From a bacterium (lineage in GTDB: Bacteria > JAHJDO01), in NCBI GenBank assembly GCA_030611945.1, contig JAUWOV010000003.1:1-42520 (forward strand): a stretch of 42,520 nucleotides of DNA. Reading direction: 5' to 3'. The notes beneath the pieces are model-generated. The model was not told the origin of the DNA. It did not search any database and was given only the letters and a program-made list of their open reading frames with translations. The position numbers were made by a program, and so were the translations under genes. Below, one piece after another: positions 21,940 to 31,666 of this stretch. How positions within the stretch are numbered: position 1 is the first letter of the stretch; each line of letters begins with the position of its first letter.

Positions 21940-23635
21940 TACTTTAGATAAAATTATAAATCTTCTTATTGACTTAGATCCATTTTTTGCTGCCCAATGT
22001 TTTCCAATGGCAAAAAACGCAACTTCTGAAACAGAAGACAAGTTAATAAAAATATTATCAGATAAAGCTAAAGATGACACTTATTTAGGATTAAGTGCTA
22101 TCTATAGTTTAGGTATAATAAAATCAGAAAAAGCTGTAGAACCCCTTCTTGCATTGTTAGAGAATGGCGGCGACCTTTGGTATGTGGTACATGCGTTAAG
22201 TGCAATAAAATCAGAAAGAGCTGTAGAAGCGCTTCTTGCGCTACTAGAGAAAACAAAAGATAATAACTTTGGGTGGATTGCACATGCGTTAGGTGCAACA
22301 GAATCAGAAAGAGCTGTAGAAGCACTTCTTGCATTGTTAGAGAAAAGTAAAGATAATGATATTATCGAGAGTATAGCAGATGCGTTAGGTGCAACGAAAT
22401 CAGAGAAGGCAGTAGAGCCTCTTCTTGTATTGTTAAAGAAAAGTAAAGATAATGATGTTATTGAGAAGATAGCAGAGGCATTAGCTGAGATAAAATCAGA
22501 GAAGGCAGTAGAGCCTCTTCTTGCGCTACTAGAGAAAAGTAAAAATAATAGTGTTCTTTGGTATGTGGTATGTGTATTAGGTGAAATAAAATCAGAAAAA
22601 ACTATAAAACCTCTTCTTGTGCTGTTAGAGAAAAGCAAAGATAATAGTGTCCTTTGGTATGTGGCAAGTGTATTAGCATGTGTGTTAGGTATAACAAAAT
22701 CAGAAAAGGTAGTGGAGCCTCTTCTTGCATTATTAGAGAAAAGTAAAAATAATAGTGTTCTCAGCAGTATAGCACGTGTATTAGGTGAAATAAAATCAGA
22801 AAAGGCAGTAGAACCTCTTCTTGCACTACTAGAGAAAACTAAAGATGATAGTGTTCTTATAAGTATAGCACGTGCATTAGGTGAGATAAGATCAGAGAAG
22901 GCAGTAGTCCCTCTTTTTGCACTCCTACAGAAAACTAAAGATGATAGTGTTATTGAATATGCAATATATGCATTAGGTGAGATGAAATCAGAGAAGGCAG
23001 TAGAGCCGCTTCTTGCATTGTTAGAGAAAAGCAAAAATAATAATATTCTCAGGCGTATAGCAGATGCACTAGGTGAAATAAAATCAGAAAAAGCAGTAGA
23101 ACCTCTTCTTGCGCTGCTAGAGAAAACTAAAAATGATAGTGTTCGTTGGGGTGTGGAACGTGCATTAGGTGGAATAAAATCAGAAAAGGCAGTAGAACCT
23201 CTTCTTGCATTGTTAGAGAAAAGTAAAGATGATAATGTTATTAAGAGTATAGGAGATGCATTAGGTGGAATAAAATCAGAAAAAGCAGTAGAACCTCTTC
23301 TTGCATTGTTAGAGAAAAGTAAAAATAATAATGTTCTCAGCAGTATAGCACGTGCATTAGGTGGAATAAAATCAGAAAAGGCAGTAGAACCTCTTCTTAC
23401 GCTACTAGAGAAAACTAAAGATGATAATGTTATTAGTGGTACAGCATATGCTTTGCGTGAAATATCTTCTGTATGTTCAGAAACAAGGAATAAAAAGACA
23501 ATAATTTCTTTGGTTAAGATGCGTAAAACATTTAATAGAGAAAATTTGAAGAACGATATTTATGTATCTGTTGAAGATTTAAAAAAGAACTCACGTAGAA
23601 GATTTTTAAATAAGTTAAAAGGATTTTATGAATGA
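21932..23635 (+). CDS. HEAT (PBS-lyase-like) repeat protein, about 14 repeats
   Basis: Repeats of IKSEKAVEPLLALLEKSKDNxVLxxIAxALGE, mostly 32 aa; start overlaps NACHT stop (ATGTCTAA). Confidence 0.9.
   Translation: MSNTLDKIINLLIDLDPFFAAQCFPMAKNATSETEDKLIKILSDKAKDDTYLGLSAIYSLGIIKSEKAVEPLLALLENGGDLWYVVHALSAIKSERAVEALLALLEKTKDNNFGWIAHALGATESERAVEALLALLEKSKDNDIIESIADALGATKSEKAVEPLLVLLKKSKDNDVIEKIAEALAEIKSEKAVEPLLALLEKSKNNSVLWYVVCVLGEIKSEKTIKPLLVLLEKSKDNSVLWYVASVLACVLGITKSEKVVEPLLALLEKSKNNSVLSSIARVLGEIKSEKAVEPLLALLEKTKDDSVLISIARALGEIRSEKAVVPLFALLQKTKDDSVIEYAIYALGEMKSEKAVEPLLALLEKSKNNNILRRIADALGEIKSEKAVEPLLALLEKTKNDSVRWGVERALGGIKSEKAVEPLLALLEKSKDDNVIKSIGDALGGIKSEKAVEPLLALLEKSKNNNVLSSIARALGGIKSEKAVEPLLTLLEKTKDDNVISGTAYALREISSVCSETRNKKTIISLVKMRKTFNRENLKNDIYVSVEDLKKNSRRRFLNKLKGFYE
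22118..23461 (+). repeat. Tandem ~96-bp repeat array encoding HEAT repeats
   Basis: 14 successive units; many contain near-identical aaatcagaaaaggcagtagaacctcttcttgcattgttagagaaaa. Confidence 0.9.
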
Positions 23636-23724
23636 ATAAAAAACCTGCTATCACACCGGGCAACTAGAAGTTCTTTGGTTGCCTTTCTTTGTGTGCCCCT
23701 GGCGCGAGTGGCAGACTGTACTAT

Positions 23725-23755
23725 ATACTATCTACAAGGCAGGATTAGATAGTAT
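23725..23755. repeat. Perfect 10-bp inverted repeat ATACTATCTA-N11-TAGATAGTAT
   Basis: Arms 23725-23734 and 23746-23755. Confidence 0.8.
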
Positions 23756-24012
23756 TTAAACTTTTCGCAATAGCTTAACTGCTCAATGCCAACACGCCCA
23801 CCCTCCGCCCTTTTTTCTTAAATAACATTCCAAAGCCCCAAGGTCAATGGTAGATGTGGATCAAAAACAATTATTAAAATATCTATAAATCAGCTATAAC
23901 CTCTGCTTGTTTTTTCACTTTACGGAAAAAACAATCATTGAGTCAGATAAGGCTTGAGAGGTGATTAAAAATGGGGCAATACTTTAAAATTCTTAATCTG
24001 GATAAAAAAAGT

Positions 24013-24297
24013 TTAAGTACTAGGCAAATTATGCTTTATTCTTTCTTCTTCTGCTATCACAATAATAGCTTCAAAAAGGATTCTCATACCATCTAATGAA
24101 ATATATGCTTTTGAATCAACGCCTTGTTTAGTTATCGCATTTACACATGATGTTACTAAATCGCGAAAGGCAGGTATTTCATCTGCTCTTCTCTTGAGAT
24201 CTTTTTTAGCCTTTCCCTTTTTTGCATACATAATTTCTTTAACACAAGCACTCAATTCTTCTGATGTGATTTGTTTTAAATACTCTAACAAGTTCAT
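24013..24297 (-). CDS. Hypothetical protein
   Basis: 94-aa ORF, coding-like composition. Confidence 0.4.
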   Translation of the reverse strand: MNLLEYLKQITSEELSACVKEIMYAKKGKAKKDLKRRADEIPAFRDLVTSCVNAITKQGVDSKAYISLDGMRILFEAIIVIAEEERIKHNLPST

Positions 24298-24510
24298 AAG
24301 AACCTCTTGGCAACAAATAGGGTTAACTCATCTATTGTGATTTTATCTCAATACATTATATTTGCAACAACAAAAAAGTCAGAAGGTGGACTAAAAGACA
24401 ATTCTTTTTTTATTAAATTAAGTAAATTTCTCTTTAAAATGCGAGAAATTTACTCTTAGTGTCTAAAAGCAAAATAAGAGAATATCTTTATTGTATAAGG
24501 TGACTAAGTT

Positions 24511-24702
24511 ATGGGAATTATAAGAAATCGCGTAGAAGGGGCTTATAGAGGGTACATGAAGGATAAAAACCTGCCAAAGCTTTTAAGAAAATTGGTTGAT
24601 ATTGCTGACCATTTAGTTCATTACCAGCATCATAGAGACTGCCTGGATAGAGCAATGGACGAATTCTTTCCTATGAAAGAAAAACAACAAAGAGATGTTT
24701 AA
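24511..24702 (+). CDS. Small hypothetical protein
   Basis: 63 aa, preceded by AAGGTGAC SD. Confidence 0.5.
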   Translation: MGIIRNRVEGAYRGYMKDKNLPKLLRKLVDIADHLVHYQHHRDCLDRAMDEFFPMKEKQQRDV

Positions 24703-24726
24703 AGAGCTTAAAAATAATCATTAGAG

Positions 24727-25137
24727 GTGGACATAATGCCAGAAAACAGCTTAATCATAAACAAGGCATTCTTTGGCGGCAGGTCTGGCGCAAAGAATGT
24801 GCTGAAGATAACCCTGAATAAAAACAAAGAGTGTTATTTTAATTTCGGGATAGAGCAGCAAAACAGCAAATACCTGTGGATACCCTGTAAAATGAATGCT
24901 TCAGAGTTAGGAGATATAATAAACGTTTTGGCAGGAAAGATATCATCGATAGCCTTTTTCCATAAGTTTAATGGGAAAAAAGGAGAAACAACAAGGCAGA
25001 TATGGATTAACAGAAGCAATGATAATAAGGCTGTTTTTATAAAAATTAAGGAATTAACAAAGCCTCTAAGCCTGGGAGAGCAAAAGGTTCTCGAGCTTTT
25101 ACTTTCGCAGATTATAGTGAGGATGAGTTTATCTTAG
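24727..25137 (+). CDS. Hypothetical protein (likely start ATG 24736)
   Basis: AGAGGTGG SD upstream; GGRSGAKNVLKITLNKNKECYFNFGIEQQ beta-rich, possible nucleic-acid binding. Confidence 0.5.
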   Translation: MDIMPENSLIINKAFFGGRSGAKNVLKITLNKNKECYFNFGIEQQNSKYLWIPCKMNASELGDIINVLAGKISSIAFFHKFNGKKGETTRQIWINRSNDNKAVFIKIKELTKPLSLGEQKVLELLLSQIIVRMSLS

Positions 25138-25150
25138 TAAAAGAGGGAAA

Positions 25151-26209
25151 ATGGCAATAAAAACACCTGATTTAATTACACAGGCTAAAAGGTTTGATGA
25201 GAATACCCTAAGAAAGTTTCTGCAATTTCTTAACCATAAAATCCCATTCAAATATCAGGTATTTAAGCCAAACATTAATGGAAAACCACAGGGAAGCGGG
25301 AGATGTATATTTGTGGGGGATATAAACGAATTTATTAAGTTTTCAAAGCAGGACAATGGAACAGGCATGGTCTGCGTTGGAATAAATGAGTTAAGGAATA
25401 CCAATGATATTACCGGCATTACAAAATTACAGGCATTGGTGTTTGATATTGATGCAAATAAAAAAACAAAGTTTGTAAGCTCTATTAAAGACCATAATTA
25501 CGCTATAAGCCTGGCTAAAACCAGGGCAAGGGAAAGATTAGAAAGACTGGGATTTAAGGTTGGTTGCATAGTGGACTCTGGAAATGGAGCTCATATCTAT
25601 ATCAAGGTTAATATTCCGCTAAAAAGAGTGAAATCCAGAGAAGAATGGTTTAGTACAGATGTCTATAAAAAACTGGCTGTAATTGAAAAAAAGATGCAAA
25701 AGCTTAATGATGGCATAGTGCATATTGACTGTCTAACCAAAGACCCTGTAAGAAGGATGAAAGTGCCTGGAACATTAAACTATAAAGATACTCAAGAGGC
25801 AGAACACAGAATGTGCAGAATAGTCTGTCTTTTAGATGATCCTGCTGAAAAAGAAAATACAAAAGCATTTTACAGGATAAACCCAGCTGAATCAGACAGT
25901 ACTTTTGAAAATGCTGATGTGAAATCACTAACTAAAGAGCAAATTAGAAATATGTTTAGACAAGACAAGAAAATGAAGGACTTATATTTTGGGGACTGGC
26001 AGAAATATGGCTATAGGTCAAGATCAGAAGCAGAAATAGCTCTAATATCAAAAATGGTGCACTATCATTTTTCAAATAAAAACATTTACGAGCTTATGGA
26101 CAATTGCAAGATAGGCAAGTGGCAGGATGAAATAATAAGTAATAATTACAAAAGAAGAACAATAGCCAGTGCAAGGAATTTTATTAAAGCAGCAGAGTAT
26201 AACCAGTAA
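25151..26209 (+). CDS. Archaeo-eukaryotic-type primase/prim-pol with PriCT-like C-terminus
   Basis: LVFDIDANKK, CIVDSGNGAHIYIKV, RRMKVPGTLNYK; SRSEAEIALISKMVHYHFSNKNIYELMDNCKIGKWQDEIISNNYKRRTIASA. Confidence 0.75.
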   Translation: MAIKTPDLITQAKRFDENTLRKFLQFLNHKIPFKYQVFKPNINGKPQGSGRCIFVGDINEFIKFSKQDNGTGMVCVGINELRNTNDITGITKLQALVFDIDANKKTKFVSSIKDHNYAISLAKTRARERLERLGFKVGCIVDSGNGAHIYIKVNIPLKRVKSREEWFSTDVYKKLAVIEKKMQKLNDGIVHIDCLTKDPVRRMKVPGTLNYKDTQEAEHRMCRIVCLLDDPAEKENTKAFYRINPAESDSTFENADVKSLTKEQIRNMFRQDKKMKDLYFGDWQKYGYRSRSEAEIALISKMVHYHFSNKNIYELMDNCKIGKWQDEIISNNYKRRTIASARNFIKAAEYNQ

Positions 26210-26368
26210 GGTTCAGGATAAGACTTCCACAAACATCTAATTCCCCCTTCCCTCTCCCCTAAAACAAAAAATGGATTCTTAAATTTTTTCTAATAATTGA
26301 GAAAAAATTCAGATAAAAAGGTCATTCATTGAATAAGATTATTCCAAGCAAAAGGAAAAGAGGTAAAA

Positions 26369-26623
26369 ATGGAAATAAAAAGAACAATAAGTTTAGGCTT
26401 GAGCAGGAAGGGAAAGTGCATAGTATGCAGCGACTTAAACACCTTGATTTTAGTAATGGGAACATCATCAATATCAGGAAACCTGCATTATTACGGAATT
26501 AAAAAAGAAAAAAACAGATGGATAGTGAGCATTGAAAAAATAAAGCAGAGAATAGCAGAGCTTGAGAACAGAAAAAATAAAATAGAACAAAAATTAGAGA
26601 TAATGAAACAGGTAGTTAAGTAA
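26369..26623 (+). CDS. Small hypothetical protein with C-terminal coiled coil
   Basis: 84 aa; GAGGTAAAAATGG SD/start. Confidence 0.5.
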   Translation: MEIKRTISLGLSRKGKCIVCSDLNTLILVMGTSSISGNLHYYGIKKEKNRWIVSIEKIKQRIAELENRKNKIEQKLEIMKQVVK

Positions 26624-26722
26624 AAAATGGACTGAAATCCCCTTTTTTCTGCATGTAAACCTTAAAGCATTCATACCCGATTCTATTACAAAAGTTTTCT
26701 TCTTTTCAATAAAAATTCAGAG

Positions 26723-27502
26723 GTGATTAAAATAGTAGGACCACTAACCAGAATGAGGCTGAAAGGTGAAAAGATACCATATAGAGGCAAAGAGTATCCT
26801 ATTAAGCATAAATACAACAAATTTAGATTTGTCTGCGATAAATGCGGCAGGTGCTGCTGTGATATTGATATTATGCTTAACCCTTATGACATTATAAGAA
26901 TCTGTAATAGGCTGAAGATTACTTCAGTCCGGTTTCTTAAAGATTATGCCAGTATAACATTAGGCGCGGATTCAAGGGTTCCTATTGTGCTTTTGAATAC
27001 AAGACCCCGCTGCGTATTTAACAAAAAGATATGCACCATATATGAAGACAGGCCGACAAATTGCAGAGGCTATCCTGTAGGCAGAATCACAATGACAGAT
27101 AAAGATACAGGAGAAGAGGAAGCGGGATATATAGTAAATGATAACTGCTCGGCAATACAGACGAAAAAAAGGCAGACAATAGAGGAATGGCTTAGAAAGG
27201 AAAAAGCAGATGAATATTTTAATATCTCAACAAGATGGAACAGATTTATTACAAAGCTTATCCAAAAAGGGTTTCCAAAAAATAATGAGATGTTTAATTT
27301 TCTCTTTATCAAGGCCTGCTATGATTTTGATAATAACCTATATAATAAGCTGATGGCTGCAAAAGGAATAAGCCAGTTCAAAACAGCAGAGGATAAGTTC
27401 AATTTCATTCTTGATAATGCAGAACCTCTTATACTGAATATAGCATCCAAAGTTAATTTTGACAAAGTAAGAGAAATGTTAGAGAAAAATAAAGACAAAT
27501 GA
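26723..27502 (+). CDS. YkgJ-family cysteine-cluster protein
   Basis: CDKCGRCCCDIDIMLNPYDI…RPRCVFNKKICTIYEDRPTNCRGYP. Confidence 0.85.
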   Translation: MIKIVGPLTRMRLKGEKIPYRGKEYPIKHKYNKFRFVCDKCGRCCCDIDIMLNPYDIIRICNRLKITSVRFLKDYASITLGADSRVPIVLLNTRPRCVFNKKICTIYEDRPTNCRGYPVGRITMTDKDTGEEEAGYIVNDNCSAIQTKKRQTIEEWLRKEKADEYFNISTRWNRFITKLIQKGFPKNNEMFNFLFIKACYDFDNNLYNKLMAAKGISQFKTAEDKFNFILDNAEPLILNIASKVNFDKVREMLEKNKDK

Positions 27503-27633
27503 AATGCGAAATCCCAAGGTGCAGAAATGAGGCAGACCTAATTTATTATGGACACGGGGTCTGTCAAAAGCATTATGATATGGATTGCGATGGTGCTATC
27601 TGCCTAAAAGAAAAGTTTGGAATAAAAAAATAG
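27499..27633 (+). CDS. 44-aa zinc-finger-like microprotein
   Basis: MKCEIPRCRNEADLIYYGHGVCQKHYDMDCDGAICLKEKFGIKK; ATGA overlap with upstream gene. Confidence 0.5.
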   Translation: MKCEIPRCRNEADLIYYGHGVCQKHYDMDCDGAICLKEKFGIKK

Positions 27634-27640
27634 GCTTGAT

Positions 27641-27823
27641 GTGAATAAAATGGAAGATATGGCAATTGAAAAAATAGTTGGCGATAAGGCAATCTTTACT
27701 CACAAATACTACAAAAAGCTATGCGAAGAAGCAAAGAAGAGAGGAATTACACCTGAAAAACTGTTCAATAAAATAGTGGCAGATTATTTAAGAAAGGTAA
27801 AGAATCAAAAAAGAGATGATTAA
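27641..27823 (+). CDS. Small hypothetical protein, possible RHH-like DNA-binding
   Basis: 60 aa; HKYYKKLCEEAKKRGITPEKLFNKIVADYLRK. Confidence 0.45.
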   Translation: MNKMEDMAIEKIVGDKAIFTHKYYKKLCEEAKKRGITPEKLFNKIVADYLRKVKNQKRDD

Positions 27824-27825
27824 AA

Positions 27826-27996
27826 ATGTTATTAATGCTTATTAATAAAGCGACTCACAGCAATAGCAAATGTTTCCTTTGTGGCAAAAGAATTCTTAAA
27901 GGACAAGAGGAGTATATTTGGGATTGTGGACGATATAAATCCCACAAAAAATGTGAAGAACAAAGAGAAAAAGAATTAGTTCAAAAGGTGACATAA
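27826..27996 (+). CDS. 56-aa zinc-finger-like protein
   Basis: SKCFLCGKRILKGQEEYIWDCGRYKSHKKCEEQ. Confidence 0.5.
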   Translation: MLLMLINKATHSNSKCFLCGKRILKGQEEYIWDCGRYKSHKKCEEQREKELVQKVT

Positions 27997-28330
27997 AAGA
28001 TTTCTAATAAATGAGAAATCTTATTAAAATGTTAAGGATAAATATATTCTTCAAAAGCGGAAAGATGCAGTCTCTGGAAACTCCAATCATAACAGAGAAA
28101 ATATCCAGCCAGATAAACGAGAAATTAAGAAGCAGCATTATTCTAAAAACAGACTTGTTTATCTTTCAAAATAGAAAATGGGTGAAGTTAGAATGAAATC
28201 ACCTAATAACCGGATAAAGAAATATAAGTGATAAAAAAGATATATCCTATTAGGTATATTTTGTATAAGTTTCCTTTATCTTTTGTCCTAAATAGACAGA
28301 TTTATATAGTAGTAGAGGTGTAATATAACC

Positions 28331-29566
28331 ATGGTAACCAAATATGATGTTTTTCTATATCTGGCTGATAAAGGCACTGCAATAAAAACGCCAGAGGTTA
28401 TGAAGAACTTTAAAAGAATAAAGCATGAATATCAGAATATCTATCACATACTTTCTGGTTTAGTGAAAGAGGATTTAGCTACAAGGTCAGGAAAAGGATT
28501 TCAGGTAAAGCTATCACTAAAATCCCGGCTGTTGCACAGGCTGATAACATACTGCATTAATAATGGCATAAATTATAATCATTTAATTGATGTAAACCTT
28601 GCAGATTTTGTTGCAAAGGCATTGTTAAAAACAGAGTTCACTTTAAAGGATTTTAAAATTAACCCAAAGACATTTAAAAAATATACAGAGATACTAAAAA
28701 GATACGGCTTAATTATTATAATTTCAACCAAGCCATTTAAGGCAAGGATTACATGGAACCACCTTTTAAGCAATATTCTCCAGTACTTTGACATGCCTGT
28801 TTTTGTAAGAAAGGAAAACAAGATTGACTTTTTGGACAGGATTGAAAAGGAATTAAAAATATTCAACAGAAAAATAAAACAGAACGAAACAGCCTATAAT
28901 GCTTTAACCGAGGATTTTGAAACTAGGTTTATTCATTCAAACCTTTCGATAGAAGGGAATCCTGTGACCTTGCCAAATACAATTAAAATTTTAAAGGATA
29001 AAATCATGCCAAAAGATCTCAGGGATTCTGATATCAAAGAGATACAAAATTACCAGATTGCTCTGAGAGCAATGATGAAGGATTCCAGAAGCGGAAATGC
29101 CTTAAATAAGGGAAAAATTCTCAATTACCATTTTCTGGCAATGCAGCATAATGAAGAAATTGCGGGAAAGCTCAGAAAAATCAGTGTGCGTATAAAAGGC
29201 AATCCTAACTTTAAAGTAGCTCCTGTAGATAAAATTGGATTCTGTTTTGACCAGCTTATGAAAAGATATGATATTTTTACAGCAAAGAGGCATACCATTA
29301 AAGAGATAATTGATTTTGCCTCTTATTTCCATAACCAGTTTCAGTATATTCATCCATTTGCTGATGGAAACAGCAGAGTAGCCCGCTTAATAACTTTTCA
29401 TCTTCTTCAGTACTTTAAAATACCCATTCTTGACATCCCTCTCGGCATACTAGATCAATATCTAACCAATACTAAAAGCTATATAAAGCGTGATGATAGG
29501 GATTTAAGCAAAACATTGCAGCTAATTATTCTTTACAATCTGAAAATTATTAATGATAAGCTGTAA
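28331..29566 (+). CDS. Fic-family protein (predicted AMPylase)
   Basis: HPFADGNSRVARL Fic motif; NLSIEGNPVTLPNT; N-terminal winged-helix-like region. Confidence 0.88.
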   Translation: MVTKYDVFLYLADKGTAIKTPEVMKNFKRIKHEYQNIYHILSGLVKEDLATRSGKGFQVKLSLKSRLLHRLITYCINNGINYNHLIDVNLADFVAKALLKTEFTLKDFKINPKTFKKYTEILKRYGLIIIISTKPFKARITWNHLLSNILQYFDMPVFVRKENKIDFLDRIEKELKIFNRKIKQNETAYNALTEDFETRFIHSNLSIEGNPVTLPNTIKILKDKIMPKDLRDSDIKEIQNYQIALRAMMKDSRSGNALNKGKILNYHFLAMQHNEEIAGKLRKISVRIKGNPNFKVAPVDKIGFCFDQLMKRYDIFTAKRHTIKEIIDFASYFHNQFQYIHPFADGNSRVARLITFHLLQYFKIPILDIPLGILDQYLTNTKSYIKRDDRDLSKTLQLIILYNLKIINDKL

Positions 29567-29668
29567 TATTTTTTAAGAGATACTGATAGCAATAAAGCCA
29601 TAAAAACTCTGATTCTAAAAAAACAAATTTTTTCTTATTGCATAGAGAAAAAAATTTCTTAAAACGAG

Positions 29669-30532
29669 GTGGTAAAACTGAAACAAGAACTAAATATGGC
29701 TGAGTTAAAAAATAAAGCTCTGAATTTTGATAAGGCAGAGACGAGAGATGTGCATGTTATTAAGGATGAAAACAACTATCTCTGCAAAAGGACAATGGCT
29801 GTATGGAACATTAGCAAGAATGTATTAGCGTGCCTTGCTCCAAAAAATTATGCAGTTATTCAGCATAAGCATGCAACAGAATCTATTATAGGAGCAATAA
29901 CCAGCCTAAATATCAAGGCAGCAGCAAAACTAAAAACATCAAAGCACGGCATACATATTGACTTTGATTTCCCGGAGTCTAAGTTTGAGTTAAAAACTGT
30001 GGGGGAATCATACACAACAGGTATACGCATTGTAAGCGATTATTCAAAAGTAGCTGGCCTTGTAATCAGCCCAAGGGTAACCAGACTGGCATGCTCAAAT
30101 GGAATGATAGTTACAGACATAGTGAAATCCCAGAGAATAAAATATACAGAACAGCTGACAATAACAGTAGAAGGTCTAATTGACAAGATGGTAAAGGATA
30201 TAATCACAAATGATGAGAAACTAGCCAATATGGTAAGTATTTGTATGGAAGACAGCACAGAATGGAACGCTGTAAAGTTATTGTTAAAAATGATGTTTAA
30301 AAAGAAGAAATATGCCAAAGAGATTTTTAATAACTTAGATATCAGTAAAAAAAGAGTTACCAGGTGGGATCTTTATAATGCAGTAACTAATTTTGCGACA
30401 CACGGGGAAAGATTAAAACCGCATATGGAAGCATGGCTGCAAAATAAGGCAAATGAGATAATGAAGACTTCTTTTAACGAGCTGTCGGAAATCAACAAGC
30501 CTGTGAAAAAGACTGTTGCTCAGACAGCCTGA
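29669..30532 (+). CDS. DUF932-like plasmid/phage protein (likely start ATG 29696)
   Basis: NYAVIQHKH, TRLACSNGMIV, RVTRWDLYNAVTNFATHGE. Confidence 0.6.
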   Translation: MVKLKQELNMAELKNKALNFDKAETRDVHVIKDENNYLCKRTMAVWNISKNVLACLAPKNYAVIQHKHATESIIGAITSLNIKAAAKLKTSKHGIHIDFDFPESKFELKTVGESYTTGIRIVSDYSKVAGLVISPRVTRLACSNGMIVTDIVKSQRIKYTEQLTITVEGLIDKMVKDIITNDEKLANMVSICMEDSTEWNAVKLLLKMMFKKKKYAKEIFNNLDISKKRVTRWDLYNAVTNFATHGERLKPHMEAWLQNKANEIMKTSFNELSEINKPVKKTVAQTA

Positions 30533-30552
30533 TTTTTTATTTTTTCCTTAAA

Positions 30553-31242
30553 ATGGTAACAGATATTACAACTCCTGGTTGTCAAACACAGCTTTTTGAT
30601 TTTGAGAAGCACTATGTTACCCCATCAAAATCCCTGCCCTCTTCTTTTCAGATAAAAGTTGAACCAAAGCATGATATGGCAAAAAGCCAAAGTTGTGTAA
30701 AGGAACTGGCAAAATACCTAAGGAAAGTTAACTATAGCTTTACAAGATTTCTTGATATTTCCTTAGCAGCAATTGAAGGCAAGGAAGAAGATTATATGAA
30801 ATTAATAAATGGCTTAGAAAAAGATGAATTACATGATTACACAAAGGCATTGGGAGTTTTAATGGGGTTTTTCATGGAAGGATATTATGATGATATTTTA
30901 GGGATGTATTATCCTTCTTATGAAGGAAAACTCGGCAATGGTTATTTTTCAACGCCCTTTCATATTTCTTGTTGCATGGCAGAAATTTCAGATATCAAAC
31001 CGACAGATACTCTCAATGATCCATGTTGCGGAAGCGGAAGTTTCCTGCTTGCAGCTAAGTTTGTGATTCACAAAAAATATGGATGGAAAGAAAGCTGTTA
31101 TTATATTTCAAAGATGACTGCAATTGATATCGGAGCAACACAGGTTAAGATGTGCAAATTGCAGCTTTTACTTTCAAATTACTTATACATGATATCACGC
31201 GCTTATGATGTTGTTATGAAAGCTAAATCTTTGGTTAAATAG
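30553..31242 (+). CDS. N-6 DNA methylase-like protein lacking an obvious NPPY motif
   Basis: GNGYFSTPFHISCCMAE, motif I TLNDPCCGSGSFLLAA, AIDIGATQVKMCKLQLLLSN. Confidence 0.7.
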   Translation: MVTDITTPGCQTQLFDFEKHYVTPSKSLPSSFQIKVEPKHDMAKSQSCVKELAKYLRKVNYSFTRFLDISLAAIEGKEEDYMKLINGLEKDELHDYTKALGVLMGFFMEGYYDDILGMYYPSYEGKLGNGYFSTPFHISCCMAEISDIKPTDTLNDPCCGSGSFLLAAKFVIHKKYGWKESCYYISKMTAIDIGATQVKMCKLQLLLSNYLYMISRAYDVVMKAKSLVK

Positions 31243-31292
31243 ATTTTTTTCTTATTATATACAGAAAAAAATTATCATTGAGGTGATATAAA

Positions 31293-31478
31293 ATGAAAGG
31301 ATACATCGCCTGGGACCAAAAAGGAAATCCCCTGTTTGCTATTATAGATATAAATGCAGATACTGACAAGCATACAGCAATCAACAAAGGAAATTTAACT
31401 ATTAGCAATTTAGATGTTGATAATACAAGTGAAGAGGAACTTATTATAGAAAATGACAAAATAAGAGAAGTGATATAA
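31293..31478 (+). CDS. Small hypothetical protein
   Basis: 61 aa; GAGGTGATATAAAATG SD/start. Confidence 0.5.
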   Translation: MKGYIAWDQKGNPLFAIIDINADTDKHTAINKGNLTISNLDVDNTSEEELIIENDKIREVI

Positions 31479-31649
31479 ATGGCTTTTACAGATAAAGATA
31501 AAAACAGAATGGCTGAATTAGAAACAAAAGCCAAGGAGAAATATATAGAGAATACTGACTGGGATGCAGTTATTGAGATGTTGGATGAAGGCGAGCAAAA
31601 GGAATACTGGAAATTAAAGAAAAAGATGGATAAAGAATATAATCTATAA
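31479..31649 (+). CDS. Small hypothetical protein (56 aa)
   Basis: MAFTDKDKNRMAELETKAKEKYIENTDWDAVIEMLDEGEQKEYWKLKKKMDKEYNL; AGTGATATAAATG. Confidence 0.45.
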   Translation: MAFTDKDKNRMAELETKAKEKYIENTDWDAVIEMLDEGEQKEYWKLKKKMDKEYNL

Positions 31650-31666
31650 AAAGAGGCGCATATAAA

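Noticed and set aside
22098-23034. Long minus-strand ORFs (78 and 310 aa) antisense to the HEAT gene
   Set aside because: Arise because the 96-bp repeat (multiple of 3) keeps an antisense frame open; the sense frame gives clear HEAT repeats
22118-23461. CRISPR-like array
   Set aside because: Periodic DNA repeats are in-frame coding HEAT units without unique spacers; no cas genes in the window
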